Under the pieces are notes generated by a model, which saw only the letters and a list, made by a program, of their open reading frames with translations, was not told the DNA's origin and searched no databases. A stretch of DNA of 64,000 nt from Trichosporon coremiiforme (lineage: Eukaryota; Basidiomycota; Tremellomycetes; Trichosporonales; Trichosporonaceae). Position numbers and translations under genes: made by a program. Positions 54,472 to 64,000 of this stretch are shown one piece after another. The DNA lies in NCBI GenBank assembly GCA_039545355.1, contig BCJJ01000003.1:1509092-1573091 (forward strand), written 5' to 3'. Numbering within the stretch: the first letter of the stretch is position 1; the number at the start of each line of letters is the position of its first letter.

Positions 54472-55772
54472 GGTGTGAGTGTGGGTGTGAGGTAGCAGTA
54501 GGGTCGTCGGATCAAGTGGGGTTCGGTTCGCGGCGAAAATAAGGGAAACGCCTCGGAATCCGTCAGCGGGATTTCAGGTGATGTTGGAGTCGTGTTCGAC
54601 GTCGAATGTAGCGAGCTGGACGAAGCGAATGGCACAGAGGGCTCGAGGTGGTGGTGAGGGATGAAGAAATGTGGAGAATGCAATGAGCCGGGAAGTGGTT
54701 GATGCTTGCCGAGGCGGACTAGGCGGGGGGGGTGCCAGTGGAACGGTGTCGCAGTTAAGCGAAGGATCGTCAGCGTAGGCAGCTGGGATGGGTGGGAGAG
54801 GATGGCCGTAGGCCGTGTAGGCCGGCAGGGTGGGTGGTCCAAGGAAAAGTGCGGCCGCGCCTAGAGGAAAGTTGGGTGAGACGGCTTTGTCATTTCCATT
54901 GGATTAGGAGCGAGCGCTGTGCCCGCGGTGGGGACGGGCCAATAGGAGCGGGACCAAATCGTGCTATAGACCCTTGATCAGCCCATATAGCCTGAGCCAC
55001 TGGGTAAGCTGAGCAAGCGCGGCCATAGTACGTCCCGAACCCCGCGGTCCTCTCGGCTGCGCCGGCCATGCTTTACCCGGCTGGTCCCAGGCCGGCGGCG
55101 GACGAGAGCGAGCCCCACACGACCACGACCAGTCGGGTTCACCGATCGGCCGCGGTCATCTCCACGCCTTCCCCCTCCTCGGAAATCTGTCCGCCTCTCT
55201 AACCGGGTCCTCCTCCTCTCCTCCCTCAGAGAGATACTACCATGCATTCAATCCTCAGCCAGTTCCCGCCCATATGCCTCTCTCTCCACGGGGCCTCGGA
55301 CTCGGACCCAAGCGGTCCTCGCCGGCTCCCTCTCCACTTTCAATCACAGTATGTCACAGGCCTCACAGGGCCGCCCACATGACCATGACGGCCCGCTCGG
55401 CATTCGTTCCTAATAGAGAGGCTACAAACTATGGGAATGGGCAAGTGTTCAACAGGAGGAGAAGGTAAAGAAGGAAACAGGTCGGGCGCCGCAGTGTCAT
55501 CAGCTAGGTCATTCGGCGCTAGGTCGTCGTCGGTACCGTCGTTGTATGATATGTATGTCGTCGATGGGAGGAAGGTTTGCTCGGGCGGGATTTGGTCCGC
55601 AAGGCATGTGTCGTGTGATTCCAGTGATTGAGGTGCGGGGCAGCAGAGCGGAGCGAAGGTGTGGAGGCAGACGAGTGGGGGACCAGTTGTGGAATGATCG
55701 ACAGCGATCGTTCAGTGAGCGATCATCCCGTCACGGCATCGGAACCTCTGTCCTCAAAGCTTGCAGAGCAGC
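54472..55772. other. intergenic region (RIB1 promoter; DUF1349 3' end)
   Basis: 1.3 kb between two minus-strand genes. No supported gene. A G8 run lies near 54727. An inverted motif, CGATCGTTCAGTGAGCGATC, at about 55703-55722 could form a short hairpin near the 3' side of the DUF1349 gene. Nothing else is recognised. Confidence 0.5.
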
Positions 55773-56456
55773 CTAAGTGCCATCGCGGAGGTTCCTCGGC
55801 GGCTGCCCCAGTCTGATCTCCTCGAAACGGCACTCGCACCCGCTGCCCGTGGGACACTGGGCGAGGAATCCAGCCCTGATCTCCCCCTCGCCTCCGAGCT
55901 GGAAGATTCGCAAGAGGTCCCATTTCCTCCCATCTGAGCTGGAGTGGAAGGCGAAGCTAGAGCTTGCAGTCCGGGAGACGCGGAGGTAGAGTGCCTCGCC
56001 TTCAGAGGAGCCGTGGGAGGCATCGTCAGAGGCGTCAGAGTGGTTCACGACCGACACTGGGCCAGCGATGCCCGTGTCTCGTGGTCCTGGGGCACCGTTC
56101 ACTTCCTCGTCGCCGGCGGAGGGTGAGGGGGACGGTGAGAGAGCAGGTGCCTGCTCGAAACACAGCTTGGCCCAGTGCTTCTTGGGGCTCGAGAGGCGCC
56201 AGACAATCAGCGCCGGCGCATCGTACACGGATCGCTCGCCTTTGATGCTCGCTTTGGCCGAGAGTGCGAATGTACCCGGAGCGCTGAAGCCGAGAGGGCG
56301 GGCGTTCAGGCGCACGTCGCCTGAGGGGGAGCAGAACCAGTCCGTCGACCCGTTCGCCTCGAGGAAGAGAGAAGACTGCGTCACATATGCCCGTCCGGGC
56401 TTCAAAGCCCAGTCGAGGGGTGGGAGACCGGGGACGACCACCTCGTCGGCACTCAT
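55773..56456 (-). CDS. DUF1349 (concanavalin-A-like) protein
   Basis: A single exon of 227 aa from ATG 56456 (MSADEVVVPGLPP). The body reads as a compact beta-sandwich: STDWFCSPSGDVRLNARPLGF, GTFALSAKASIKGERSVYDAPALIVW, WAKLCFEQ, VSVVNHSDASDDASH, LYLRVSRT, SSFAFHSSSDGRKWDLLRIF and RAGFLAQCP. This order (tDfw...g....f...v......YDqaGl.v..d...WvK.g.E, then svV.n....S) matches DUF1349, a family related to yeast YKL071-type and bacterial enolase-regulator proteins of unknown mechanism. An Ala/Pro/Ser-rich insert with GAPGPRDTG sits mid-domain. The frame stays open upstream to 56864, but that stretch runs into the tRNA-Phe gene and is low-complexity, so I use the Met at the domain start. An intermediate Met at 56676 is possible. 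Confidence 0.75.
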   Translation of the reverse strand: MSADEVVVPGLPPLDWALKPGRAYVTQSSLFLEANGSTDWFCSPSGDVRLNARPLGFSAPGTFALSAKASIKGERSVYDAPALIVWRLSSPKKHWAKLCFEQAPALSPSPSPSAGDEEVNGAPGPRDTGIAGPVSVVNHSDASDDASHGSSEGEALYLRVSRTASSSFAFHSSSDGRKWDLLRIFQLGGEGEIRAGFLAQCPTGSGCECRFEEIRLGQPPRNLRDGT

Positions 56457-56831
56457 AGACTTGCGATGGAGGGTGGGGGGCAGTGGGCCGCGGGTACTAG
56501 CTGAGGATGGATGGTGGGAAGCTGGGGGCCGAGCGCTGATGGGAGCAGGATGGCTAGCAGGGCTGGAGAGAGCACAGAGAGCGTCGGTGACGGAGTTGGG
56601 ACAGGCCGCTCGAGTCGGCGCGGTATGTGATGAGTGGTGATGCGTTGGCAACTGTGTGCCCTGTTGTGAGTGCTGCATGCTTGCTGCTGTACGATCGAGA
56701 AGAGCCGATGTTGCAGTGGCGAGCAGTGCGCGCGGTGTGGGCGCTGCGCAGAGCTCTCCTCGCATGCAGATTGTGTCCGGCAGAAGACCAGCTGACGCTC
56801 CGGCAAGATCGAGCGGAAAAGATGCAAAAGA

Positions 56832-56917
56832 TGGGACGAGGGCGGATCGAACGCCCGACCTCAAGAATTGACTTCTGAAGCTTCACTCTCGCGCTCTCCC
56901 AACTGAGCTATCATCCC
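56832..56917 (-). tRNA. tRNA-Phe (anticodon GAA) with intron
   Basis: On the minus strand, acceptor arm GGGATGA/TCGTCCC, D-arm GCTC/GAGC with loop AGTTGGGA, and anticodon stem CGAGA/TCTTG (one G-U) frame loop GT-GAA-G. About 13 nt are inserted after position 37. Variable AGGTC and T-arm GGGCG-TTCGATC-CGCCC complete the cloverleaf. The A and B boxes are canonical. The intron reads CTTCAGAAG..., so GAAG can pair with CTTC of the anticodon region, as typical pre-tRNA introns do. No encoded CCA. Confidence 0.92.
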
Positions 56918-57400
56918 AAGGCTGTTTGCAGGAGGTCGGATTGGACTGTCACTACCGGCGGGTCAATTTCGCAATGTCTGCGAGATTGCCACTGTTCAGG
57001 TCTGCCCGATCCTCTGCAGCTTTCAGGAGGTACTCCGGAGGAATACAAAGCCTCAGCTTCGCTACGTATGCTGAGATAAAAGTGACTACATGAACAGGCT
57101 AAACACACAAGCGTGCAGGCTAAACACGCACGCGTCTCGCAGCCTTTCTGGAGCCCCGGAGTGGGCGCGGTTACGTAACTGCGAAAGTCTCCATAGCTAG
57201 TCGCTCGATCGGGTTTTATTTCCTGTCCCTATTCTCGTCTTCTGTACACACATCGCTATCCCTTCACACTCCTTCGATAAGAGGTACGACAACGACGACG
57301 TACAAAGTGTGACTTGTGATTGAGAGCTACTCGACGACATTCGGACGATCCCCCACCGGCAAATTTAGACCATCTAGCGAACGAAAACAGATCCACCAGA
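56918..57400. other. intergenic region, promoter side of ORT1
   Basis: Near-repeats AGGCTAAACACACAAGCGTGC and AGGCTAAACACGCACGCGTC occur at about 57097-57135. The 150 bp before the ORT1 start are AT-richer with CA/GA tracts. No gene. Confidence 0.5.
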
Positions 57401-58771
57401 ATGGGCAGCGACGACAATGGCGCCGTCCGTGACCTAGTTTTTGGCAGTGTGCGTTCAGCTTAGCTACAACTGCTGTGATATACAAGCTGACAGACAGATG
57501 GCAGGCATGGCCGCCAAGCTGTTCGAGCATCCTTTCGGTGAGCTGCTCATCTCGCCGCTTCAGCTGACTAAGGCCAGACCTCGTCAAGGTCCGCCTGCAG
57601 AGCCAGCCGACCGACCGACCGCTGTCATTCACGGGCCCGCTGGACTGCTTCAAGAAGACGCTGAAGAACGAGGGCTTCCGTGGCCTGTATGCCGTGAGTA
57701 TCTGCTTTGTCTGGAACTCGGCGCCGTGTGTGGCCCCGGCCGACACATCGGCGACATGCGATACACACGCCTTTAGGCGGGACTGCGGAATCCTTGTCCC
57801 GGATCGGTGGAACGGTGCGCGTAAGCCACACCGGCCCCGGTCCGGTGTCCGAGGCATCTCCGAGTCGCAACAACACGACACAAGCTGCAAAAGCAGACCT
57901 CTGAGCTGACAAGCAGGGCCTCTCCGCTCCCGTCGTCGGTGCGGCGATGGAGAACGCGACGCTGTTCTTCGTGTACAACCGCTGCCAGGCTGGGATCGTC
58001 TCTCTCCGCCCTGAGTCCCAGCGCAGTGCGCCCCTCACGATTCCGGAGCTCGCTCTCTCCGGCGCTGGAGCCGGTGCCGTCACGTCCTACGTCCTCACGC
58101 CCATCGAACTCATCAAATGCCGCATGCAGGTGCAGCAGATCAGCCATCCGGCGGGCGACGTGATCGTGAAGACGGGACTGGAGGCGCCCGCGTCGCCCGC
58201 CTCGCAGGTCGTCCTTCCTGCCAACATGGCGCAGAGCAATGCGCCGAAGGGTCCCCTCGCCCTGATTGCCGACACGGTGCGCCAGAACGGTATCCGCGGC
58301 CTCTGGCTCGGCCAGACGGGCACGCTGCTGCGTGAGACGGGAGGCGGAGCAGCCTGGTTCGGCATGTACGAGCTTCTGGCGAAGTACTTCATCTCGCGGC
58401 GGCAGAAGCACGCCGCTTCCGACGTGACGATCACGAAGGCGGACCTCTCGCCGTGGGAGCTTATGGCCGCCGGTGCTGGTGGCGGTATCTGCTACAACGT
58501 CTCGCTCTTCCCTGCCGACTCGGTCAAGAGCACGATCCAGACCTACGCCGAGCTGAACCCGAACAAGCCTGTGCCCGGCTTCGTCGAGACCGCGCGCAAC
58601 ATTTACAAGTCCCGCGGTATCCGCGGACTGTACGCCGGCTGCGCGCTCACTTGTATGCGCTCCGGACCGAGCTCGGCCATGATCTTCGCCCTGTTCGAGA
58701 CGCTCACGACACACCTGGGTTGGATCTTTGACAAGAAGTCCACGACACCCGCCGAGCCCGCCCTCAAGTAG
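57401..58771 (+). CDS. ORT1: mitochondrial ornithine carrier (SLC25 family)
   Basis: Four exons (57401-57448, 57498-57537, 57578-57693, 57917-58771) give 352 aa. It exchanges ornithine and other basic amino acids across the inner mitochondrial membrane for arginine synthesis. Three carrier repeats carry the signatures [10 protein letters not shown] (residues 28-37), [10 protein letters not shown] (from 130) and [10 protein letters not shown] (from 267). Each is followed by a GLYxG/GLWLG-type motif ([46 protein letters not shown]). The opening [30 protein letters not shown] and the [14 protein letters not shown] segment favour the ORT1/SLC25A15 branch over the carnitine carriers. A 35-residue insert ([20 protein letters not shown]) follows the second signature. 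The first three exons are short and are absent from any ORF-based model. Confidence 0.93.
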
Positions 58772-58955
58772 AGTAGACATAGAGAACACGCATAGCTTCT
58801 TGATCACATGTACGCTTTGTATACTAGCCCATTCACACTGCTGCCGACCGATCCGCAGACTTCTGAGGAGGGGAGATGGTGGTGGTCACGTGCCCTCACT
58901 CGCCACTGTTATCGGTGCCTGGCGCGCAACGACTAATGACAACTGACACTCTTCC

Positions 58956-59928
58956 ATGGGTCTGGTCGCGTACGGCTCGAGCTCAGACAGCGAGCCCGAT
59001 GAGCCCGTGAAGAAGTAAGCTTCGAGTGTCTCCTCTATCTGACCACAGGCGCAAAGTCTCCACTTCCTCTCACGCAGCCCCTCAGAACACTGCGTCGAGC
59101 GCGGCCAAGCCGTCAAGACCGAGGAAGAAGCTCCCCTGTCTGCCCAAATCGTACTCTGGCATCTCGGCCGATAACCCAGAACAGCATGGCGGAAGGGTTA
59201 GGGCGCGTCCCTTCGTCGATGGGGACTACTATGCCCACGTCTATGTCGAGCGTGAGCTTAAAGCTGCCGGTGTTGAGCTAACGACAGTCGATGTCAGTGA
59301 CGAACTGAGCTCCATTTTGGACAAGTTGGGGCAGGCCGTCGAGGACGAGCTCGGTGTGAGGGTACACTCGCTACTCTCGTCTTCTGAGCCGACGGTGGAA
59401 GATACGGCGGAGTCGGAAGATGGAGAGCTGCCCACGACGAGGCAAACGAAGCGGGGCCGGAGGAAAATGGAACAGACCCCAGCGCTGCACGTGTCGCTGT
59501 CCCATCCGCTTCCCTTGCGCCGCCCGCTGTCCCAGAACTTTCCTGGCCTTGTCGCCCAGACTCTCAGAGATACACCCGCGTTCAGTGTTGGCCTAGCCTG
59601 GCCGCCAAAGGTGTATAACAATGCGCCGAAGCACGGCCCCAAGCGAGCCTTCCTCGCGCTCCGGACATCGGCGGGCACAAGGGAGATGGGTACGCTGTTG
59701 GAGAAAGTGGACGGTCTGCTGAAGAAGGAACATCTGCCGACGTATCACGAGGATCCCGAGTTTCACACCAGCTTTGCGTGGTGGCTTGATACGGAACAAC
59801 AGTTTGATGTCGGGGGCCTCGAGAGGCACAAGGAGGAAGTTCTGATGGCGCTGAAGGGGGGCTGGAGAATCACCCATGTCTGCGTCAAGGTCGCGAAGAT
59901 GGTCACTCGAATCCCACTGCGCGAGTAA
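58956..59928 (+). CDS. USB1: U6 snRNA 3' phosphodiesterase Usb1/Mpn1
   Basis: Two exons, 58956-59014 and 59049-59928, give 312 aa. Usb1 trims the oligo(U) tail of U6 snRNA and leaves a protecting terminal phosphate. The 2H-phosphoesterase pair is intact: HVSLS (His167, Ser169) and HTSFAW (His259, Ser261). The N-terminus LVAYGSSSDSE is the usual start of the family (V-x-Y-x-S-S-S-x-S), carried by the first exon. AHVYVERE and FLALRTSAGTREMGTLLEKVD are also typical. An acidic/basic low-complexity insert (EDTAESEDGELP... RRKM) lies near residues 135-160. The gene is 184 bp downstream of ORT1 on the same strand and converges on PUS4 with only 51 bp between stop codons. Confidence 0.93.
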
Positions 59929-59979
59929 CTCTGTGTAGCCTATCTGTATCACATAATGCTCTGTATCACAAGTATCTGT

Positions 59980-61423
59980 CTAGTACTGCTGCTGCCTTGA
60001 CTTGGAGTCGCGGACAACAGGAAGAGGAACAGGGACGAAGCGGCGCAGCACCTCGTTCTCCCACTCCTTCAGCGGCGCCTCGGCGTTGCGCTTGCGCACG
60101 GCGTCATAGCCGTACTTATCCCTCCACTCCTCCTTGGTCATGTTCTCGCGCGCCTCCTCCCTCTCTTGCTCCTCGGCCTTGCGGAGCGCGTCGCGCTCGG
60201 CAATCGCACGCTCAAACACATCCCACGGGACGCACGACACGGAGCGCTTGTTCTTGCACACCGGGGCCGACTGCTCAGGCTGCGCGTTCATCGCGTCCTC
60301 CTCTGAGATCAGCTGCGTGGGCTGAACCCCGCCAACGGCCTTCTCGACCTTCTCGGCCTCCTCGGCCTCCATCTCGGCCGCGAACTCATCGAGCAGCTCC
60401 TCGTCCCGGGGACCGTTGAGAACGAACTCGCCCTGCCGCGTGCGCGTGAGCTTGACGACGTGCGCGCCGCAACCCAGGGCCAGGCCAATGTCGTGCACGA
60501 TCGAGCGCACGTACGTGCCCGACGAGACGGTCATGCGCACCGTGAAGGCGGCGGGGCGCTTGCCCGTCTTGGCGCTGACCTCGGGATGGTCGGGTGCCTC
60601 GAGGTCGATTGGCGGCTCGGCCGTGGCCGCCTCGCCGCCCGCGTCGTGCACCATCTTGTTCAGCTTGGTGAAGACCTCCTTCTCGTCCGAGGAGAGGCGC
60701 TGCGTCGGCCACTTGTACGTGTGGCCGCCGTCGCCCTCCACCTCCTGCGCCGGCTGGAAGTCGATCAGGTCGATCGACACCTCGCACTCCCTCACTGGGA
60801 TCGCACGGGGGAGGGGCTTGCTCTCACGCGCGTACTCGTACAGGGGCTTGCCGTCCATCTTGAGCGCGGAGAAGCTGCCGTCAGCTGAATCGTTCGGACC
60901 CACTAGCTGGGCAACTTACATGGGAGGGGTCTGTTTGATCTTGCCCCGGAACTGGTCGAGGACGCGCTCGATGTCTTCGCGCGTGACGCCGTCAAAGTTG
61001 CCCGTGCTCAGAACCGAGCCCTCCGAGTCGTAACTCGTCGTCGCGGCACCGAGCAGCCCGATGGACTCGTACTCCTTGGTGCACTCGAGGAAACGGTTTA
61101 GGTGCTTCGTCCCACGGTTCACACCGATGACGAGCACACCGTCGGCGAGCGGGTCAAGCGTGCCGCCCTGACCAATCTTGAGGCCCATGTGCGTCGCGTT
61201 CTTCTTCCTCTTGTTGCGCTCCTTCGGCCGCGTCTGGTTCGGGTCGACGAACAGCCGCGACTCAAGGAGCAGCGGGTTGAGAGCGTCGATGATCCGCATC
61301 CTGCTGTTAGCTGAAATGGCGATGAGTCCAGCTCCTGGGTACTCACGAAGGCGGACCACTCGGCTTCGTAACGGGGAACAACCCGTTCAGAGGTAAAGGA
61401 GGCGTCGGGGGAGCTTTGGGCAT
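59980..61423 (-). CDS. PUS4: tRNA pseudouridine-55 synthase (TruB/Pus4)
   Basis: Three exons (61423-61347, 61300-60920, 60874-59980) give 450 aa. Pus4 makes pseudouridine 55 in the T-loop of cytosolic and mitochondrial tRNAs. The N-terminus [14 protein letters not shown] is the TruB motif I. The catalytic motif is [16 protein letters not shown] with Asp75, followed by [14 protein letters not shown]. The split [19 protein letters not shown] motif is restored by the second intron. [24 protein letters not shown] is the standard TruB C-terminal motif. A fungal insert (residues about 190-240) and a charged C-terminal extension ([20 protein letters not shown]) lengthen it. The first intron interrupts the short leader exon, so the start (MPKAPPTPP) is 64 bases upstream of the longest ORF of that part. 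Confidence 0.95.
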
Positions 61424-61705
61424 GGTGGTGTTTGTTGTTGTTGCAAAGGTCATGTCTTCCTTCGTTGATCAGCTCCAGTCTCAACTTTTAGACGTCACCC
61501 GTGCCTGGAATCCATATCGACGGCGGCAAAAACCATGCTTTCCGTTATCTGTCCGCCGAGGTGCTGCAGCCAAACCATCGAGCCAGAACGACCTGCATGC
61601 ATACTGGCCAGTATAAAATGAGCAAGGCAGCGTAGACTTTAGTGGCAGGATGTGATATGCATATCGTGATATGTTCTAAAGGTGCTCTTGGAACGAAAGA
61701 GCTTT

Positions 61706-62732
61706 CTAAACGTCGCCCTCAAGGGGGATGCCGGCCTGGAGCATCTTGACGGCAATCTCGAACAGGTAGTCGAGACACTCGGCCTGCGTCTTGGCGGACT
61801 CCCAAGTAGGGCCTGCTTGTCAGCTTTCTGCTGCCCGATTTGCGTAGCTCGCTCAGCAACGCCTGAAGGCCAGGAGTTGTCCCGGTTGTCCCCTCAGCAG
61901 GTGCGTGATCAGTTTACTCACCCCAGACGTAAACACCGTGCCTCCGGACGAGAATGGCAGCGGCGTCGGGGTACTCCTCCATAGCCTTGCCCATGGAGTC
62001 GGTGAGGTCCTCCTCACGAGCCGTGTTCTCGATGATCGGCACCTCGAGCGTGTTGAAGTACGCGAGCGTCTTGCCGACGCCGCCAAGACGGACACCCTTG
62101 ATCATCTCTTGGTGCGAGATACGGAAGCTCTTCGCGTCCTTGCCGAGCAGAAGCGTGAGCATAACTGTAATGTTAGCTTACTGTCTTCTGTGAACAAGCT
62201 CCGACGGAGGGAAGTCCTCTGTGGGGTTGGGAAGGAAGACGCACCGGCATTCTGGGAGTGGGTGTGGATACACGACTGGGCGTCGCGCATCGTGAAAGCG
62301 TTCCAGAACAGAGGCGTGCACTGCGACTCGTTCAGGCCCTTCTTGGAGGGGACGCGGAGGAGGTCACGCTTCGATCCGGGCTTGGGCACGGCCGACTGCG
62401 CGAAGGGAAGGACGAACATGTGCTCGGGGAGAATGCGCTCCTTCTGGACACCCGACGGGGCGAGGTAAACGAGCTCGCTGACGTTAGCTCAGCACCGAAT
62501 GACACAGCTGATACTCACCCCTTGCGCATCGAGATACCACCGCCGGTACCGGTGACCCAGCCGAGCTTGTAGAACTCGCGGCACAGCTCGGGGATGAGGT
62601 TGGCGGGCTGGCGTCAGCTCGAAGCTCGGCGGAGGGAAGACAACGTACGTGCTCGGGGTCCTGGCTCTGGACGAGCGCCTCGGCCTCCGTGCTGAGGGGC
62701 GTGATGTCACCGTATCCTTCGATCTTGACCAT
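61706..62732 (-). CDS. MDE1: methylthioribulose-1-phosphate dehydratase (methionine salvage)
   Basis: Five exons (62732-62649, 62607-62519, 62477-62245, 62164-61922, 61812-61706) give 251 aa, the usual Mde1/MtnB length. It dehydrates methylthioribulose-1-phosphate to the diketo phosphate in the methionine salvage pathway. It belongs to the class II aldolase/adducin fold. Family motifs are [33 protein letters not shown], the zinc ligands in [18 protein letters not shown] and a third His in RRHGVYVWG. The C-terminal exon ([20 protein letters not shown]) is likewise conserved. Several exons are under 110 nt. The enzyme recycles methylthioadenosine-derived sulfur, which any ACC synthase activity of the enzyme at 4.3-6.5 kb would also feed; the genes are 55 kb apart, so this is a pathway link only. 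Confidence 0.95.
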
Positions 62733-63084
62733 ACTTGCTCGTTGAGGCGGAGTGGATTGGGGGTGGTGAGGAACCGAGAACAATAACAAACGTTCCCTCC
62801 CACGGCGAACTTTTGATCTCGGGTCATTTCTCAGGCACGTGGGATGTCGCTATCGTCCCTGCACATTCGCGGTGTGCTCACCAGGCAGTCACTTGTGGTC
62901 TGCTCCCAACTGCACACCAAGCTCATAAAAGGACCATCTGTACATCTGTACATTCATGTTACGTTTGATTAGAGCTACAAGTTGTTGAAATACTGGCAAT
63001 AGCTGAACATTGTGAATAATAACGAGTCTCGTTAAGTTGATTAACTACCCTGTCTCTCTGTGTACTGCATGATGCTTCTCTTCC
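62733..63084. other. intergenic region (MDE1 promoter; 3' end of next gene)
   Basis: About 350 bp, AT-richer towards 62950-63050. No gene is seen. Confidence 0.55.
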
Positions 63085-64000
63085 TCACCATCTATTCCTG
63101 TCCGCGTCACTTCCCCTCCTTCCGCTTCCGCTTCCCGACCAGTAGCCCCCAGTGCTTCGAGGCGAGTCGACGTCCGTGCCCTTGCTGTTGCTGGGTCGAC
63201 CGCTGTCCGCCACCGACAACCTACTGCTGCCAGGCGGATTGTCGATGTCCATCCCGCGGGGGTAGTCACCGCCACCCTGGCTGTAGCTCGGACGACGTTC
63301 ACCATTCGCGCTCCTATGCCTGTCGCTGTCGCGGTGCTTCACTTCCATACTGGATGAGCGTGGGGGTCGACCGGCGTCCATGTAACGGAAACGCTCACCG
63401 TCGGCGGGCTGGCGGTAGCGAGGTGGATCGGCATAGTGCGAGCGGCCGTCTTCCGCATAACTTCTAGGTCGGTCACCATTCGTTATGTGGTGATCCCGAA
63501 ACCCGCGAGTGAGAGGCTTCATGTCCCCTCCCGAGCTCGGACGTCCATGGTCCTCACTCTTGGCTCGGCTAGACGGTCGCGACTGGTCCTCTTCGCCTGA
63601 CCAGCGACGCTTGCCACCGCTGTCAGAGCTCATGCTCGCCTGAGACGCCTGAGTGGGGCTTCGATGGATGTCTCGAGGGAAGTCACGGGACGTCTCGACG
63701 GGACTCTTGACAAGACCGGCACTACCATTCTGTAGGGTCGGACTCTGGCTGCCGGGATTGACGGGGCTGTGTTGCGATGTGGAGCTCAGCGGCTTCATAG
63801 GTTGACGAGGGAAGGACGCGTCGCTCTGCATACCTCCAACCACCGTGTCGATCATGGTCACGCCCTTCGACTCTTCCCAAGTCTTGGGCATGTGGTCGGG
63901 GTAAAACACATCACCGGCGCGAAGGAAGGCGAATGGCCCCTCGTAGCCATGGCGGTTCTCAGGCGTCAGGCAGTCTCTCCACTTGCCAACAAAGCCACCA
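63085..64000 (-). CDS. C-terminal part of an unrecognised Ser/Arg/Asp-rich protein (cut by window edge)
   Basis: The frame is open from the right edge (last full codon 63999-63997) to the stop at 63087-63085, about 304 residues. The edge-proximal 40 residues look ordered and conserved: GFVGKWRDCLTPENRHGY, then EGPFAFLRAGDVFYPDHM. The remaining 260 residues are disordered and rich in Ser, Arg, Asp, Gly and Pro, with repeated DRxRSxADxGR-like spacing. The tail is basic, ending DADRNRW. I do not recognise the family. The ATG at 63909 is internal; the start and any upstream exons lie beyond the window. The charge-alternating Arg/Ser/Asp tail resembles those of RNA- or chromatin-associated proteins, but this is only a compositional hint. 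Confidence 0.7.
   Translation of the reverse strand, partial: GGFVGKWRDCLTPENRHGYEGPFAFLRAGDVFYPDHMPKTWEESKGVTMIDTVVGGMQSDASFPRQPMKPLSSTSQHSPVNPGSQSPTLQNGSAGLVKSPVETSRDFPRDIHRSPTQASQASMSSDSGGKRRWSGEEDQSRPSSRAKSEDHGRPSSGGDMKPLTRGFRDHHITNGDRPRSYAEDGRSHYADPPRYRQPADGERFRYMDAGRPPRSSSMEVKHRDSDRHRSANGERRPSYSQGGGDYPRGMDIDNPPGSSRLSVADSGRPSNSKGTDVDSPRSTGGYWSGSGSGRRGSDADRNRW

Overview
The window is nuclear DNA of a GC-rich basidiomycete yeast. It most likely belongs to the Tremellomycetes, perhaps the Trichosporonales; that placement is an inference from gene style, not from a database match. The signs are many short spliceosomal introns (mostly 36-60 nt, GTRNGY donors, a CTGAC or CTAAC branch site a few bases before the AG), introns in both tRNA genes at the canonical 37/38 site, and a typical fungal gene set (gamma-tubulin, Zn2Cys6 factor, YAT-type amino acid permease, Fun30, Rib1, Ort1, Usb1, Pus4, Mde1). 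I rebuilt exon structures by eye from splice signals, frame and family motifs. Coding lengths close in frame for all the recognised genes.

Layout. 1-11.3 kb: gamma-tubulin (5' end cut off by the window), an EHT1/ABHD-type esterase, an ACC-synthase-like PLP aminotransferase, an unrecognised Cys-containing protein, and a Zn2Cys6 transcription factor that shares a 132-bp divergent promoter with it. 11.3-29.3 kb is sparse: an amino acid permease behind a very long upstream region, a hard-to-resolve gene of many tiny exons on the minus strand (about 19.2-20.4 kb), an orphan 617-aa protein, an intron-containing tRNA-Thr, and a nine-copy diverged tandem array with an 89-90 bp period. 29.3-35.8 kb: a 2008-aa protein with an N-terminal ADF-H-like domain and a C-terminal PH domain. 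37.4-38.1 kb: a secreted-type Cys-rich gene whose start and frame look broken. 39.8-64 kb is denser: a MARVEL-like membrane protein, a DUF726 hydrolase-fold protein, a seven-beta-strand methyltransferase, Fun30/SMARCAD1, GTP cyclohydrolase II, a DUF1349 protein, tRNA-Phe, the mitochondrial ornithine carrier, Usb1, Pus4, methylthioribulose-1-phosphate dehydratase, and the C-terminal part of a disordered protein cut by the right edge.

Most genes are independent housekeeping units with no operon logic. Loose themes are amino-acid and cofactor metabolism (permease, Ort1, Rib1, Mde1, ACS-like enzyme) and RNA maturation (Pus4, Usb1, two tRNAs). The most unusual material is non-genic or cryptic: the 26.1-26.9 kb array, the many-exon gene at 19-20 kb, the broken secreted gene, and a G-skew flip followed by an inverted-repeat cluster at 24.1-25.1 kb.
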